A stretch of 64,000 nucleotides of DNA from Candidatus Chryseobacterium colombiense. GTDB taxonomy: Bacteria; Bacteroidota; Bacteroidia; Flavobacteriales; Weeksellaceae. The stretch covers positions 4,098,001-4,162,000 of the forward strand of contig CP119310.1 in assembly GCA_029203185.1 (NCBI GenBank). The letters run 5' to 3'. Of the stretch, positions 52,126-60,186 are shown in pieces (within the stretch, counting starts at the first letter, position 1; every line of letters begins with the position of its first letter). The position numbers and the translations under genes were made by a program. The notes under the pieces were generated by a model that did no database searches, was not told where the DNA came from, and worked only from the letters and a program-made list of their open reading frames with translations.

Positions 52126-53538
52126 TTATGGTCTATTATTAACGGGCAAAATAGATTTTGGAAGTCGAATCAGAAGAAGTATGATACAAATCAAACAAAA
52201 AAAATGAATCAGTGCTGTATAAACTAAAGAATTGTAAAAGTCTAAGAAATCATAATCTTTATTGATGTTGTAATAAAATAAACCGCCAGTTACTGCAATA
52301 CCCAATGCTCCCGCAAACTGTTGTATAGTAGAATATACTCCAGATGCATTGCCTATAATATTTTCTGGTAGTCCTTTAAGGGCGATATTGGCAAAAGAAG
52401 GCAAAACCAGAGCAACACCGGTTCCATGAATAACCATGATCAGATAGCTTTTCCAGTCAATCGTTGAATGATTAAATAAAATCAATTGTAGAATTAACGC
52501 AGTTATGATAAGGCAGGTTCCAAAGATCAGAATATTTTTTCCGAATCTTAAAATTAAACGGGGTGCAAACAAAGAAGTGATAATAAATCCACTTCCCTGA
52601 AATATAATAAACTGACCAGCTTCCACTGGCAACAAATGCATTCCTTCCTGTAGAAATATTGCCAATACAAAGAAGTATGCATCCAGCATAAACATAAAAA
52701 ACGCAGCCGCAGCAATAGCCAGATTAAAGTTTTTATATTGGAATAGTGCTAAGTTTAAAAGCGCACTATTTTCCTGACCTTTCTTTTTCTGTCTTTTAAT
52801 AAAATAAATCCATAAAAGAATAGAGAAGGAGAGCGTGATAAATGGTATTATTAAAGAATATTCCAATCCGATGGTTATAGAGAATAGCATCAGAATCAGG
52901 ACGATGCATAATATAAAAGTGCTCTTATAATCCATATGCTGAGCAGATGTGTCGGCTGAATTTTTCAGAAACAAAACAGCAAGAAATATATTAATTATAC
53001 AAATAGGAATATTAATCAAAAATATGTACCGCCATGACTGATCAACAAAAACAGGCTTTACTTCTACTAAGAACCCTCCAAGAAATTGTCCCAACATTGT
53101 ACCGATACCAATGGCAATTCCGTAACATCCTAATGCATAGGTTCTTTCTTTATGCCCAGGAAACAAAATCTGTATATAAGAAAGCACTTGCGGCGACATT
53201 AATCCTGCACTTATTCCCTGTAAGAATCTAAACAAAATTAATTGTTCGGGTGAAGTTGCAAATCCACAGCTTGCGGAGAAAATCATAAAAAATAACAACC
53301 CAATTATAAATAGCTTTTTCCTTCCATAATAATCTCCGGCTCTTCCGCCTATAATAAGAAAAGATGCAAACCCAATCATATACATTGCTACAACCAATTG
53401 TGTATCGGCATTGGTGGTTTTCAATCCTTTTTGAATAGAAGGAATTGCGATATTAACAATGAAGATATCAACGATTGTCAACAGATGTGCGGTAATAAGA
53501 ACTAATAAGGCTATCCACCTTTTATTTTCAATTTTCAT
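52126..53538 (-). CDS. MFS drug exporter, DHA2 family
   Basis: 470 residues with about 14 membrane helices; the start ITAHLLTIVDIFIVNIAIPSIQ and GRAGDYYGRKKLF (loop between helices 2 and 3) mark the DHA2 group. It exports drugs or toxic compounds by proton antiport. A TetR operator directly touches its ATG (53540-53565), and its presumed regulator at 57085-57645 lies upstream on the same strand beyond a transposon. Before the insertion the two were only about 38 bases apart. Confidence 0.92.
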   Translation of the reverse strand: MKIENKRWIALLVLITAHLLTIVDIFIVNIAIPSIQKGLKTTNADTQLVVAMYMIGFASFLIIGGRAGDYYGRKKLFIIGLLFFMIFSASCGFATSPEQLILFRFLQGISAGLMSPQVLSYIQILFPGHKERTYALGCYGIAIGIGTMLGQFLGGFLVEVKPVFVDQSWRYIFLINIPICIINIFLAVLFLKNSADTSAQHMDYKSTFILCIVLILMLFSITIGLEYSLIIPFITLSFSILLWIYFIKRQKKKGQENSALLNLALFQYKNFNLAIAAAAFFMFMLDAYFFVLAIFLQEGMHLLPVEAGQFIIFQGSGFIITSLFAPRLILRFGKNILIFGTCLIITALILQLILFNHSTIDWKSYLIMVIHGTGVALVLPSFANIALKGLPENIIGNASGVYSTIQQFAGALGIAVTGGLFYYNINKDYDFLDFYNSLVYTALIHFFCLICIILLLIRLPKSILPVNNRP

Positions 53539-53539
53539 A

Positions 53540-53565
53540 ATATATAGAAAGATCTATCTATTTTT
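53540..53565 (-). promoter_or_regulatory. Predicted TetR operator at the exporter start
   Basis: 26 bases matching the operator at 57674-57699 at 21 positions; both contain ATAGAnAGA on one side and TATCTATTTTT on the other. It lies directly before the exporter's ATG (minus strand). Confidence 0.65.
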
Positions 53566-53576
53566 AAATAAAAAAA

Positions 53577-53603
53577 GGCAACTATATACTTCAATGTACC
53601 AAG
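53577..53603 (+). repeat. Left terminal inverted repeat
   Basis: 27 bp starting GGCAACTATATACTTC and ending GTACCAAG; identical as inverted repeat to 57050-57076. Confidence 0.9.
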
Positions 53604-53708
53604 GTTGATTACCACCAAAAATACAACAAACAAAATTTTAACAAAACATTATGCTTTTATTAGTAAAATTTAACAATCCACTTTGTATAGTAATGCAAAA
53701 ATATTAAA

Positions 53709-54665
53709 ATGCACAAACCAGATTTACAATTAGACAATGTTATTTTCAAGTCAATCATAGATTTAATTGACACTTTACAAACTGATACTGATTGTAGAAT
53801 TTTATTAGAAAAACTTAGATGGGAGAATGAACCTATATGCCCACATTGCGGTAGTCAATCATTTAATCATTATCAATTAAGAAATAGAGGATGTTTTGAA
53901 GGCCTTTATAAATGTAAAGATTGTAGAAGTAGATTTACTGTAACTGTAGGAACCATGTTTGCTTCAACACATATTCCATTAAGAAAATGGTTTATGGCTA
54001 TCTATCTATTTGCTTCAAACAAGAAAGGCATAAGCAGTATTCAACTACATAAGTTTATTAATGTGACACAGAAGACTGCTTGGTTCATTTTGAGTAGAAT
54101 ACGTCATAATTTCACTCAAGATACCGATTTTATCTTTGACAATGATACACAAGCCGATGAAACCTATGTCGGTGGTAAAACTAGAAATAAAAGATACAAG
54201 AAAATATCAAATACTCAAGGTAGAAGCTTAAAGGCTAAGAAACCTGTATTCGGTCTTTTATCAGAAGGTTTAGTTTATACTAAAGTAATACCTGATGCTA
54301 AAGGTCCAACACTAAAAGCTATCATCAATAATCATGTAGCTAAAGGTAGTACAATCGTTACTGATGGTTGGAGAGGATATAAAGGCTTGCACTACCATTA
54401 CCAGCATGAAGTTATTGAGCATAACAAAGGGCTTTACACAAAGGGCATCTATCATACCAATAGCATTGAAGGTTTCTGGAGTCAATTGAAACGTGGCCTT
54501 ATTGGAATATACCACATGATTTCATTTAAACACCTTCAAGGCTATTGCAATGAATTTGCATTTAGACACAATACACGTTTACTAAGTGATGGAGAAAGAT
54601 TCAATGAAGTATTGAGAATTGTTAGTAGACGATTGACTTATAAAGAATTAATAAATACAGAATAA
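53709..54665 (+). CDS. IS1595-family transposase
   Basis: 318 residues. An N-terminal zinc ribbon (CPHCGS...CKDCRS) precedes a catalytic core of the ISXO2-like family: the first Asp in DETYVGGK, second Asp in VTDGWRGY, and the Asn/Glu helix region HTNSIEGFWSQLKRG, with EFAFRHNTR near the end. It cuts and pastes the element bounded by the 27-bp repeats. Intact, with no stop or frameshift. Confidence 0.95.
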   Translation: MHKPDLQLDNVIFKSIIDLIDTLQTDTDCRILLEKLRWENEPICPHCGSQSFNHYQLRNRGCFEGLYKCKDCRSRFTVTVGTMFASTHIPLRKWFMAIYLFASNKKGISSIQLHKFINVTQKTAWFILSRIRHNFTQDTDFIFDNDTQADETYVGGKTRNKRYKKISNTQGRSLKAKKPVFGLLSEGLVYTKVIPDAKGPTLKAIINNHVAKGSTIVTDGWRGYKGLHYHYQHEVIEHNKGLYTKGIYHTNSIEGFWSQLKRGLIGIYHMISFKHLQGYCNEFAFRHNTRLLSDGERFNEVLRIVSRRLTYKELINTE

Positions 54666-54686
54666 AACAATTTTAAACAACAAATT

Positions 54687-54941
54687 ATGAGCACGAACAA
54701 AACATTTGTAGTAAAACATGCGTCTGATATGACAAATGTTGAATTATTTGAAGAACTTAAAATGCGAGGTTTCTTTACATTTCCATTTAATTTAAATAAT
54801 ATAAGAAAACCAGAACAATTAAAAAATATGGTAGTAGGTGTTAGTGAACCTGACGAAGATATTTTTTATCGCTTACATCATGATTTTTATACCAAAAATA
54901 AAGAGGATATTTTAAATGGTAAGTATGATGACCCTAAATAG
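54687..54941 (+). CDS. Transposon passenger, unknown 84-residue protein
   Basis: 84 residues on the transposase strand, 21 bases after it, so probably on the same transcript. It is acidic/basic mixed (DMTNVELFEELKMRGFF, DPK end) with no signal. No family recognised; small DNA-binding helper is one possibility but unsupported. Confidence 0.6.
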   Translation: MSTNKTFVVKHASDMTNVELFEELKMRGFFTFPFNLNNIRKPEQLKNMVVGVSEPDEDIFYRLHHDFYTKNKEDILNGKYDDPK

Positions 54942-54948
54942 TAATGTT

Positions 54949-55245
54949 TTATTGTTCATGTCCAACACCTAGTATGCTTATGCATTCGGCAATTGTTATA
55001 AAATATGGTCTATTAATTTTACTAACTATAGATTCGGCAATTTCCTTAATTTCTCCTAAATCAGTAATTTCTCCGATATATAAATATTGAGTTATAGGCA
55101 AATTATATTCTTTACCATTTTCATCATCTATAAATTTGTGTGAAAAACTAATATTTTCCAACATCTTGGTTTTCAATTTACCATAATCGCTTAAACTATT
55201 TTTATCAGATAAATATAAGTCTACACAAATTATAAATTTTGACAT
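54949..55245 (-). CDS. Transposon passenger, unknown 98-residue protein
   Basis: 98 residues, convergent with the 84-residue gene with a seven-base gap. The sequence MSKFIICVDLYLSDKNSLSDYG and the helix-strand SIVSKINRPYFITIAECISILG resemble small ferredoxin-fold or VapD/Cas2-like folds in outline, which is a guess. No signal peptide. Confidence 0.55.
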   Translation of the reverse strand: MSKFIICVDLYLSDKNSLSDYGKLKTKMLENISFSHKFIDDENGKEYNLPITQYLYIGEITDLGEIKEIAESIVSKINRPYFITIAECISILGVGHEQ

Positions 55246-55332
55246 AATTTATAAGTTTTTAAATCCACCCAAAAATATCACAACAATTTGAAATAAACAA
55301 ATATCCCGCACAAATTTGTGTGGGATATTTGT

Positions 55333-56241
55333 TTAATGCTGTTTCTGCGGTATAGTAACCGGACTTGGTGCACCAAATGTAGCATCTGATAAATCAATCT
55401 TTCTAACATCTGCATCATACTTAGCATTTGCTGATTTCTGCTTTAGTGACTGCATCCAATCAACTTGTTCATCAAAAACAATTCTTAGATTGTCATTAGA
55501 TAAATGCACATTAGCATTTTCTACAACAATTGGCATTTCATTAATTTTAAATTCTTCTTCTCTTGGTTGTTGAAAATCATTTATAGAAGTACTTTTAATA
55601 GATTTGTCATTAAAAACGTAAAATTTATTTCTAAATGATAAGTCTTTTCGTATGTCAATTTGCATAATTGTTTTGATTTTACCTTCTATTGCAGTGCCAT
55701 AATAGTAACAAGAACATTGTGAACTATCAAAGAAGTAAAATTCACCATTCAATTTACCATTGTTAAAATTGACTGTGTACTGTGGAAAATTTAGTTTATC
55801 ATCAATACTTGTTAGTCTACCATTGTTAAATACTGTTTTTGTAGTCGTCCATTTATTAGTAGTACTATTAAGATAAGTGTAAACTTGTGGACCATCATAA
55901 CTGCCATTATCACTATAATTGTAAACTCTTTCCATACTACTGCCATTCATAAATGGCTGAGCTGAATAAACTAAAGTATTATTATGATAATATCTAATAA
56001 GTCCTACACTGGTATCATTTCGATATTCTATGTTTACTCCGTTTAATTGTCCCATTGAATTATATTCAATAATGTTAACAGGTCGATTAGTAAACCTATT
56101 AACATTCCTAACTGTTTTTGCAGGCTTTACTAATTTTGATTTATTGAAATAAGGTAATGTTGCATTATACAATTTAACTTGTGCACTAACACTTGTAATT
56201 GATAAAATGATACTACTAAGGTAGAGAATGTTTTTTCTCAT
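55333..56241 (-). CDS. Transposon passenger, secreted repeat protein (MORN-like)
   Basis: 302 residues from the ATG at 56241 (MRKNILYLSSIILSITSVSAQ, signal peptide). Repeated YxxxGxxxG-like segments (YNSMGQLNGVNIEYRND, NFNNGKLNGEFYFFD, FNNGRLTSIDD) resemble MORN/YwqK-type antitoxin-repeat units. The C-terminal third is different and acidic, ending in PQKQH. A secreted protein as transposon cargo is unusual. Confidence 0.72.
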   Translation of the reverse strand: MRKNILYLSSIILSITSVSAQVKLYNATLPYFNKSKLVKPAKTVRNVNRFTNRPVNIIEYNSMGQLNGVNIEYRNDTSVGLIRYYHNNTLVYSAQPFMNGSSMERVYNYSDNGSYDGPQVYTYLNSTTNKWTTTKTVFNNGRLTSIDDKLNFPQYTVNFNNGKLNGEFYFFDSSQCSCYYYGTAIEGKIKTIMQIDIRKDLSFRNKFYVFNDKSIKSTSINDFQQPREEEFKINEMPIVVENANVHLSNDNLRIVFDEQVDWMQSLKQKSANAKYDADVRKIDLSDATFGAPSPVTIPQKQH

Positions 56242-56306
56242 GTCATAAATGTTTAGATACTTCACACCCTCAAAGAAGATAATTATTAAAGTTTTCTAAA
56301 ACGAAA

Positions 56307-56385
56307 GCGTGAGGGTTGCTAAACTTACTTTATTGAATAGGCTCTGGTAAACCATTGGGTAAAATAAGTAGCAATGCCCTCACGC
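56307..56385 (+). ncRNA. Long hairpin in the transposon, possible structured RNA
   Basis: GCGTGAGGG (56307-56315) pairs with CCCTCACGC (56377-56385), TTGCT (56316-56320) with AGCAA (56370-56374), and ACTTA...TTT with AAA...TAAGT inside, with a small bulge. A related GAGAGTTGCTAAC at about 56401 repeats one arm of the element. It sits between two divergent passenger genes. It could be an RNA or a promoter/transposase-binding structure; no known family matches. Confidence 0.35.
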
Positions 56386-56605
56386 CATATATAATGACAT
56401 GAGAGTTGCTAACATATTCTCCCCAGTTTAAAATTTACCAGATTTTATTCAAGAGAATGTATTAGACACTTTCGTGTTTATCGTTAAAATTTAGATTGTA
56501 AAAATATTCAATTTTTATAACGCGTGAAAACTTTTGTTAAATAATGCCTAAACTTTATACAAATTAATGTATTATAATACTATAACTTAATAAACAATTT
56601 ATATT

Positions 56606-56776
56606 ATGGACAACACTAAACGTTTTCTTTCTAGCGAAGAAAGATTTGAAAAATCAGAACATAAAAATTTAGCTGTTAAGCTTGCAGAACAGCTAAAGGG
56701 CAAAACACACAATGAAATTGAGGAAATTTTAGAATTTGTTAAAATGCATATTGATAGTACATTTAAACTTACTTAG
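56606..56776 (+). CDS. Transposon passenger, 56-residue protein
   Basis: MDNTKRFLSSEERFEKSEHK starts a short, charged, helical protein ending HIDSTFKLT. It runs convergent to the 67-residue gene and overlaps it by eight bases. No domain recognised. Confidence 0.5.
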   Translation: MDNTKRFLSSEERFEKSEHKNLAVKLAEQLKGKTHNEIEEILEFVKMHIDSTFKLT

Positions 56777-56972
56777 ATTTTATAAGCTTTATAAGTTCAG
56801 TTAACACTACATTTTGTTCAGCAATATTTAATCGTACTTCCAGAATATTACGTGTTTGCAAATATTGGAAAAATAATGCTAAATTTTTAGAATCATTCAT
56901 GTCAATATTTGCCTGACCTATGAATTTTTTATAATCATCTACATATTTTAAAAATTCTTCGTTTGTTATCAT
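56769..56972 (-). CDS. Transposon passenger, 67-residue protein
   Basis: MITNEEFLKYVDDYKKFIGQ begins a helical 67-residue protein that ends KLIKSK. It overlaps the previous gene by eight bases in tail-to-tail fashion. No family recognised. Confidence 0.5.
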   Translation of the reverse strand: MITNEEFLKYVDDYKKFIGQANIDMNDSKNLALFFQYLQTRNILEVRLNIAEQNVVLTELIKLIKSK

Positions 56973-57049
56973 AATGATTAGTTTTTGATAAATGTATGTA
57001 ATAAAATTTATAATGTCATACTAAGTATAATAAATTTTTATTACATACG

Positions 57050-57076
57050 CTTGGTACATTGAAGTATATAGTTGCC
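57050..57076 (-). repeat. Right terminal inverted repeat
   Basis: 27 bp, exact complement of the left end, ending AGTTGCC at 57076, then TAAAAAAA. Confidence 0.9.
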
Positions 57077-57084
57077 TAAAAAAA

Positions 57085-57645
57085 TTATAACATTTGAGGA
57101 ATTATACCTTTAATATCTTCAAGGTCTTGTGTAGTTCCTTTGATACTGCTGGAAACAATTGCACCTTCAATCATCAGGAAAATCATATTTGTTAATTGTT
57201 GGTCGTTCAAAACAGAATTCTGCTCAATTGATGAAATAATAGTATGGATAGAATTTCTTTGTTGCTGCTTATGTTCATTCACAATGTTTTCAACATCCTT
57301 ATTTTTTCGGCCAATTTCTGCATTGATTTTAATGAAATGACAGCCTGAGCAGCTTGATTGTTGCTGAAGTTGGATGCGATAATCAATTAATTTTAATAAT
57401 TTTCCTTTTGGATTCTGCTCATTGATGAGAAAATTTTCCAGATTATTAAAAAATTCTGTTTCTTGTTGTTTAAGATAATACAACAAAAGATCTTCTTTTG
57501 ACTTGAAATGTTTATAAAGCGAACCAATCGCAATATCGGCTTCCGAAATAATCTGATTGATTCCGGTGCTGTTGAATCCTTGATGATAAAAAAGTCGAGA
57601 TGCAGTTTCGACAATACGTTCTTTAACGCTCAATTTCCCAGCCAT
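57085..57645 (-). CDS. TetR-family transcriptional regulator
   Basis: 186 residues. The HTH is GFNSTGINQIISEADIAIGSLYKHFKSK near 20-48 (landmark STGINQIISEADIAIGSLYK). The C-terminal domain has CSGCHFIK. It should repress its own promoter and the exporter at 52126. An operator at 57674-57699 overlaps the place where a -33 box would be, while a TATATTTG -7 box lies at 57662-57669 (minus strand). Its stop codon directly abuts the transposon's target duplication. Confidence 0.9.
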   Translation of the reverse strand: MAGKLSVKERIVETASRLFYHQGFNSTGINQIISEADIAIGSLYKHFKSKEDLLLYYLKQQETEFFNNLENFLINEQNPKGKLLKLIDYRIQLQQQSSCSGCHFIKINAEIGRKNKDVENIVNEHKQQQRNSIHTIISSIEQNSVLNDQQLTNMIFLMIEGAIVSSSIKGTTQDLEDIKGIIPQML

Positions 57646-57661
57646 TGATTTTATTTTTTTA

Positions 57662-57669
57662 CAAATATA
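57662..57669 (-). promoter_or_regulatory. -7 box of the TetR gene
   Basis: TATATTTG on the minus strand. The operator lies just upstream, where the -33 element should be, consistent with repression. Confidence 0.5.
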
Positions 57670-57673
57670 ATTT

Positions 57674-57699
57674 AAAAATAGATAGAATTATCTATTTTT
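57674..57699 (-). promoter_or_regulatory. Predicted TetR operator (autoregulation)
   Basis: Perfect palindrome: AAAAATAGATA (57674-57684), GAAT, TATCTATTTTT (57689-57699). A close copy stands at 53540-53565 before the exporter. Confidence 0.7.
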
Positions 57700-58286
57700 T
57701 TAAAATTTTAAAATGGCATCGAGATTAGAGAAAGATTTAAATAAGATTACGATTTTGCTAGAGATAAGGTATGAAAAGAACTTAAAATTTTTCTGATTTC
57801 TGCGTGTAATGATAATTTCTTGATATTATATCAAAAAACAACAATAAACCTTTAAATAAAACGGCGTAACCTTTAATGAAACTTAAATAGAGATTTATAC
57901 TTATATAGTGGTATTTTCAAGACGATTTATAACAATTGTTTCAGAAATTCTTATTGAAGACTCAAACTGAAATAATAAAATATTAACTATTTGATTTATA
58001 GATAATATACATAAAAAAAACAAGATAACTATTTGATATTATATAATTAAATTCCCAATACCAAAGAAATATCGAAACATTTGTTGAAAGATTTAGAAAG
58101 AATTTCGAAGTCATCAGATATGAAATATTAAACTTTATAGATGCTTTAAGATTTAACCTACTATAAATTCAAATTATAGGTTCATTATCAAAGGTTAACA
58201 GACGTTTTCCACTTGGCTTCTCTCCAAAAATGATTTTGTTTTTAAAATAGTGTCTTTGTATATTGCAGACAAATAAATATTTGTAA
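57700..58286. other. Non-coding gap with a gene relic
   Basis: 587 bases of AT-rich DNA before the Crp1 gene. It contains the duplicated phrase ATAACTATTTGAT... (57985 and 58024 regions) and the relic at 58051-58131. Nothing else is recognisable. Confidence 0.4.
58051..58131 (+). pseudogene. Relic of a small gene, copy 1
   Basis: One frame reads TKEISKHLLKDLERISKSSD before a stop at 58131 and lacks a start. It matches the relic at 62295-62396 (ITKHLVEDLERIV) both in protein and DNA (ACGAAACATTTG and AGATTTAGAAAGAATT-like words). Confidence 0.4.
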
Positions 58287-58877
58287 ATGTCCAATTTTGA
58301 AGTTTTTTACGACTACATTCAAAAATTGTCCGGAAAAATTCTTTCTGAGGAGGACAAAGCTGTGATTGAGAAACATATGAAACCCAGAAAGTTCAGAAAA
58401 AAACAGTATTTTCTGCAAGAAGGTGATGTGTGTAAATACACCGGGTTCATAGTGAAAGGGTCTGCCAAAACATTTTCTGTGGATGACGAAGGGAATGAAA
58501 ACATTCTGAAACTATGTATCGAGAATTGGTGGCTCACAGATTTTGAAAGTTTTTATCAGCTCACGCCAAGTCGCTACAATATAGAAGCAATGGAGGATCT
58601 TGAAGTTTTGCAGACGACTAATGCACAAGTTGAAGGGTTTTTAAAATCTATCCCAGCATTTTCAGCGATGATGGAGGTTATCAAGCAGAATAACGCAATT
58701 GCTAATCAAAAAAGGATGCAAACCATAATCCGTTATACTGCTGAAGAACGTTATGCCGATTTTGTCAATAATTACCCGCACTTTCTACAACGCTTTCCGC
58801 AAAATGTGATTGCTTCCTATTTAGGTTTGTCTCCTGAAACCTTGAGCAGATTGCGGAAAAAATTAAATTCAAAGTAA
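58287..58877 (+). CDS. Crp/Fnr-family regulator, module A
   Basis: 196 residues. Barrel domain about 30-140 (FLQEGDVCKYTGFIVKGSAK) and C-terminal HTH (VIASYLGLSPETLSRLRKKL). It is about 65 percent identical by eye to the regulator at 61344 (MSNFE(V/I)F-type start shared). It sits just upstream of an SDR gene whose promoter has a perfect CTTGAT-N4-ATCAAG box, and it is the likely regulator of that gene. Confidence 0.88.
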   Translation: MSNFEVFYDYIQKLSGKILSEEDKAVIEKHMKPRKFRKKQYFLQEGDVCKYTGFIVKGSAKTFSVDDEGNENILKLCIENWWLTDFESFYQLTPSRYNIEAMEDLEVLQTTNAQVEGFLKSIPAFSAMMEVIKQNNAIANQKRMQTIIRYTAEERYADFVNNYPHFLQRFPQNVIASYLGLSPETLSRLRKKLNSK

Positions 58878-58953
58878 AATTTACCCTAATTCCTTCTGTT
58901 CTATTTTCCATCTTTTACTTTCTAAAAAGAATTCCTAAACTTCAAATCTTTGA

Positions 58954-58969
58954 CTTGATTTAGATCAAG
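58954..58969 (+). promoter_or_regulatory. FNR/Crp-like palindrome before the module A SDR gene
   Basis: CTTGAT TTAG ATCAAG (58954-58969): perfect 6+4+6 palindrome equal to the FNR consensus TTGAT-N4-ATCAA. It is about 100 bp before the SDR ATG, 45 bp before its -7 box. A weaker TGATTCAGGTCAAG follows at 58979. Confidence 0.65.
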
Positions 58970-59013
58970 TGTATTTCATGATTCAGGTCAAGAACGCATT
59001 AATGATGTGGAAA

Positions 59014-59035
59014 TATCTTTGTACTATAATTCAGA
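59014..59035 (+). promoter_or_regulatory. Promoter and start-region motif of the module A SDR gene
   Basis: TATCTTTG at 59014-59021 continues into TTTGTACTATAATTCAGA (59018-59035), which recurs with one mismatch at the module B promoter. Confidence 0.6.
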
Positions 59036-59068
59036 ACAGAATATCTGATCAATTTAAAATGTACAATT

Positions 59069-59821
59069 ATGAGTAAATTAAAAAACAAAGTTGCAGTGAT
59101 CACAGGAGGTAACAGCGGTATAGGTCTTGGTATTGCGAAGGCATTAAAAAATGAAGGTGCGACAGGAGCAATTATAGGTAGAAATCAGGAAACTTTAGAT
59201 AGCGCAGTAGCACTTCTTGGAGATGGTTTTATAGGGATTAATGCAGATGTGACCAAGTCAGAAGACCTTGAAAGAGTGTTTAAAACAGCATCTGAGAAAT
59301 TTGGAAAGATTGATGTTTTGGTTGCCAATGCAGGTGCGGGAAGTGTAGGAACAGTCGCAACTACCACTGAAGAAGATTATGATAAATTAATGAATTTAAA
59401 TCTGAAAGCTGTTTATTTTACGGTTCAAAAAGCATTACCATATCTGAATGATGGTAGTTCTGTTATTCTTATCGGGTCTAATGCTGCTCATCGTGCTTAT
59501 GGCTCTTTCACCCTTTATGGCGCTGCAAAATCTGCTGTAATATATTTGGCTAAAGGATTTTCCATGGATCTTTTAGACAGAAAAATAAGAGCCAATGTTA
59601 TAACACCAGGTACAACAGATACTCCAGCATTTGAAAAGTTTATCCCCGCTGAGCAGGTAGATGCTGTAAAGCAGCAATTTGCAGGAGCAGTGCCTGCTGG
59701 TAGGATCGGACAACCTGCTGATATTGGCAATGCGGCAGTGTTTCTTGCCTCTGACGATTCATCTTTTATGCTTGGTACTGAACTACTCGTTGATGGTGGA
59801 ATGACCTATCTTGTAAAGTAG
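59069..59821 (+). CDS. Short-chain dehydrogenase/reductase, module A
   Basis: 250 residues. The Rossmann motif is TGGNSGIGLG (residues about 11-20), NAGAG follows, then the Ser region LIGSNAA and the active-site YGAAK (Tyr-x-x-x-Lys). C-terminal DGGMTYLVK is typical of SDR tails. NAD(P)-dependent oxidoreductase of unknown substrate, predicted cytoplasmic. Under the Crp/FNR-type box upstream. Confidence 0.92.
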   Translation: MSKLKNKVAVITGGNSGIGLGIAKALKNEGATGAIIGRNQETLDSAVALLGDGFIGINADVTKSEDLERVFKTASEKFGKIDVLVANAGAGSVGTVATTTEEDYDKLMNLNLKAVYFTVQKALPYLNDGSSVILIGSNAAHRAYGSFTLYGAAKSAVIYLAKGFSMDLLDRKIRANVITPGTTDTPAFEKFIPAEQVDAVKQQFAGAVPAGRIGQPADIGNAAVFLASDDSSFMLGTELLVDGGMTYLVK

Positions 59822-60186
59822 TAGTTAATTCTCATCAATTTTCCAGTCTCAAAAGTGTCAAATAACGATAAAATTATTTGGCATTTTTATTCATATTCAC
59901 AGATAAATACATTATTACGCAAAATTTCACAATTTGTTTTTTATTGTATAATTTTACCTTAGACCTTCAAGTAAAAAACAGGATTTATGTGTATGTCAAA
60001 ACATTATCAATTTCAGAACTTTTTTTCTGGTTGGATATTTTCTTTTTACTAAAAACTAAAAACCCCAGTAAATACTGAGGTTTTAACAAACTGTACTGAA
60101 TTGTTTTGCGAGACAATACCATAATTTAATTATTGAACATTTTTGTGGGAATAAACTTTGCAATTTTTCATTTTTGCAGCTATGAT
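59822..60186. other. Gap between the two SDR genes
   Basis: 365 bases. Only the terminator at 60059-60084 and AT-rich DNA with no usable ORF; the two SDR genes are convergent here. Confidence 0.5.
60059..60084. terminator. Terminator between convergent SDR genes
   Basis: Stem AAAACCCCAGTA / TACTGAGGTTTT with one C-A mismatch, T tail on one side and A tail on the other. Confidence 0.7.

Larger units (their letters stand above)
53577..57076. mobile_element. IS1595-type transposon with passenger genes
   Basis: An exactly 3,500-bp element. Its ends are perfect 27-bp inverted repeats (53577-53603, beginning GGCAACTATATACTTC, and its complement at 57050-57076). The 8-bp TAAAAAAA occurs on both sides (53569-53576 and 57077-57084), a target duplication of the length known for the IS1595 family. 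It carries the transposase (53709), two small genes next to it, a 310-residue secreted protein gene, two tiny convergent genes and a large RNA-like hairpin. It is intact, and the perfect ends and duplication imply recent movement. Confidence 0.93.

Noticed and set aside
55364..55373. ACTTGGTGCACC in the transposon cargo gene considered as a fourth LytTR half-site
   Set aside because: It is a single, imperfect copy within a coding sequence without a second repeat 21 bp away.
59878..60078. 66-codon plus-strand frame in the gap between SDR genes
   Set aside because: Hydrophobic, AT-driven composition and overlap with the terminator; no homologous pattern.
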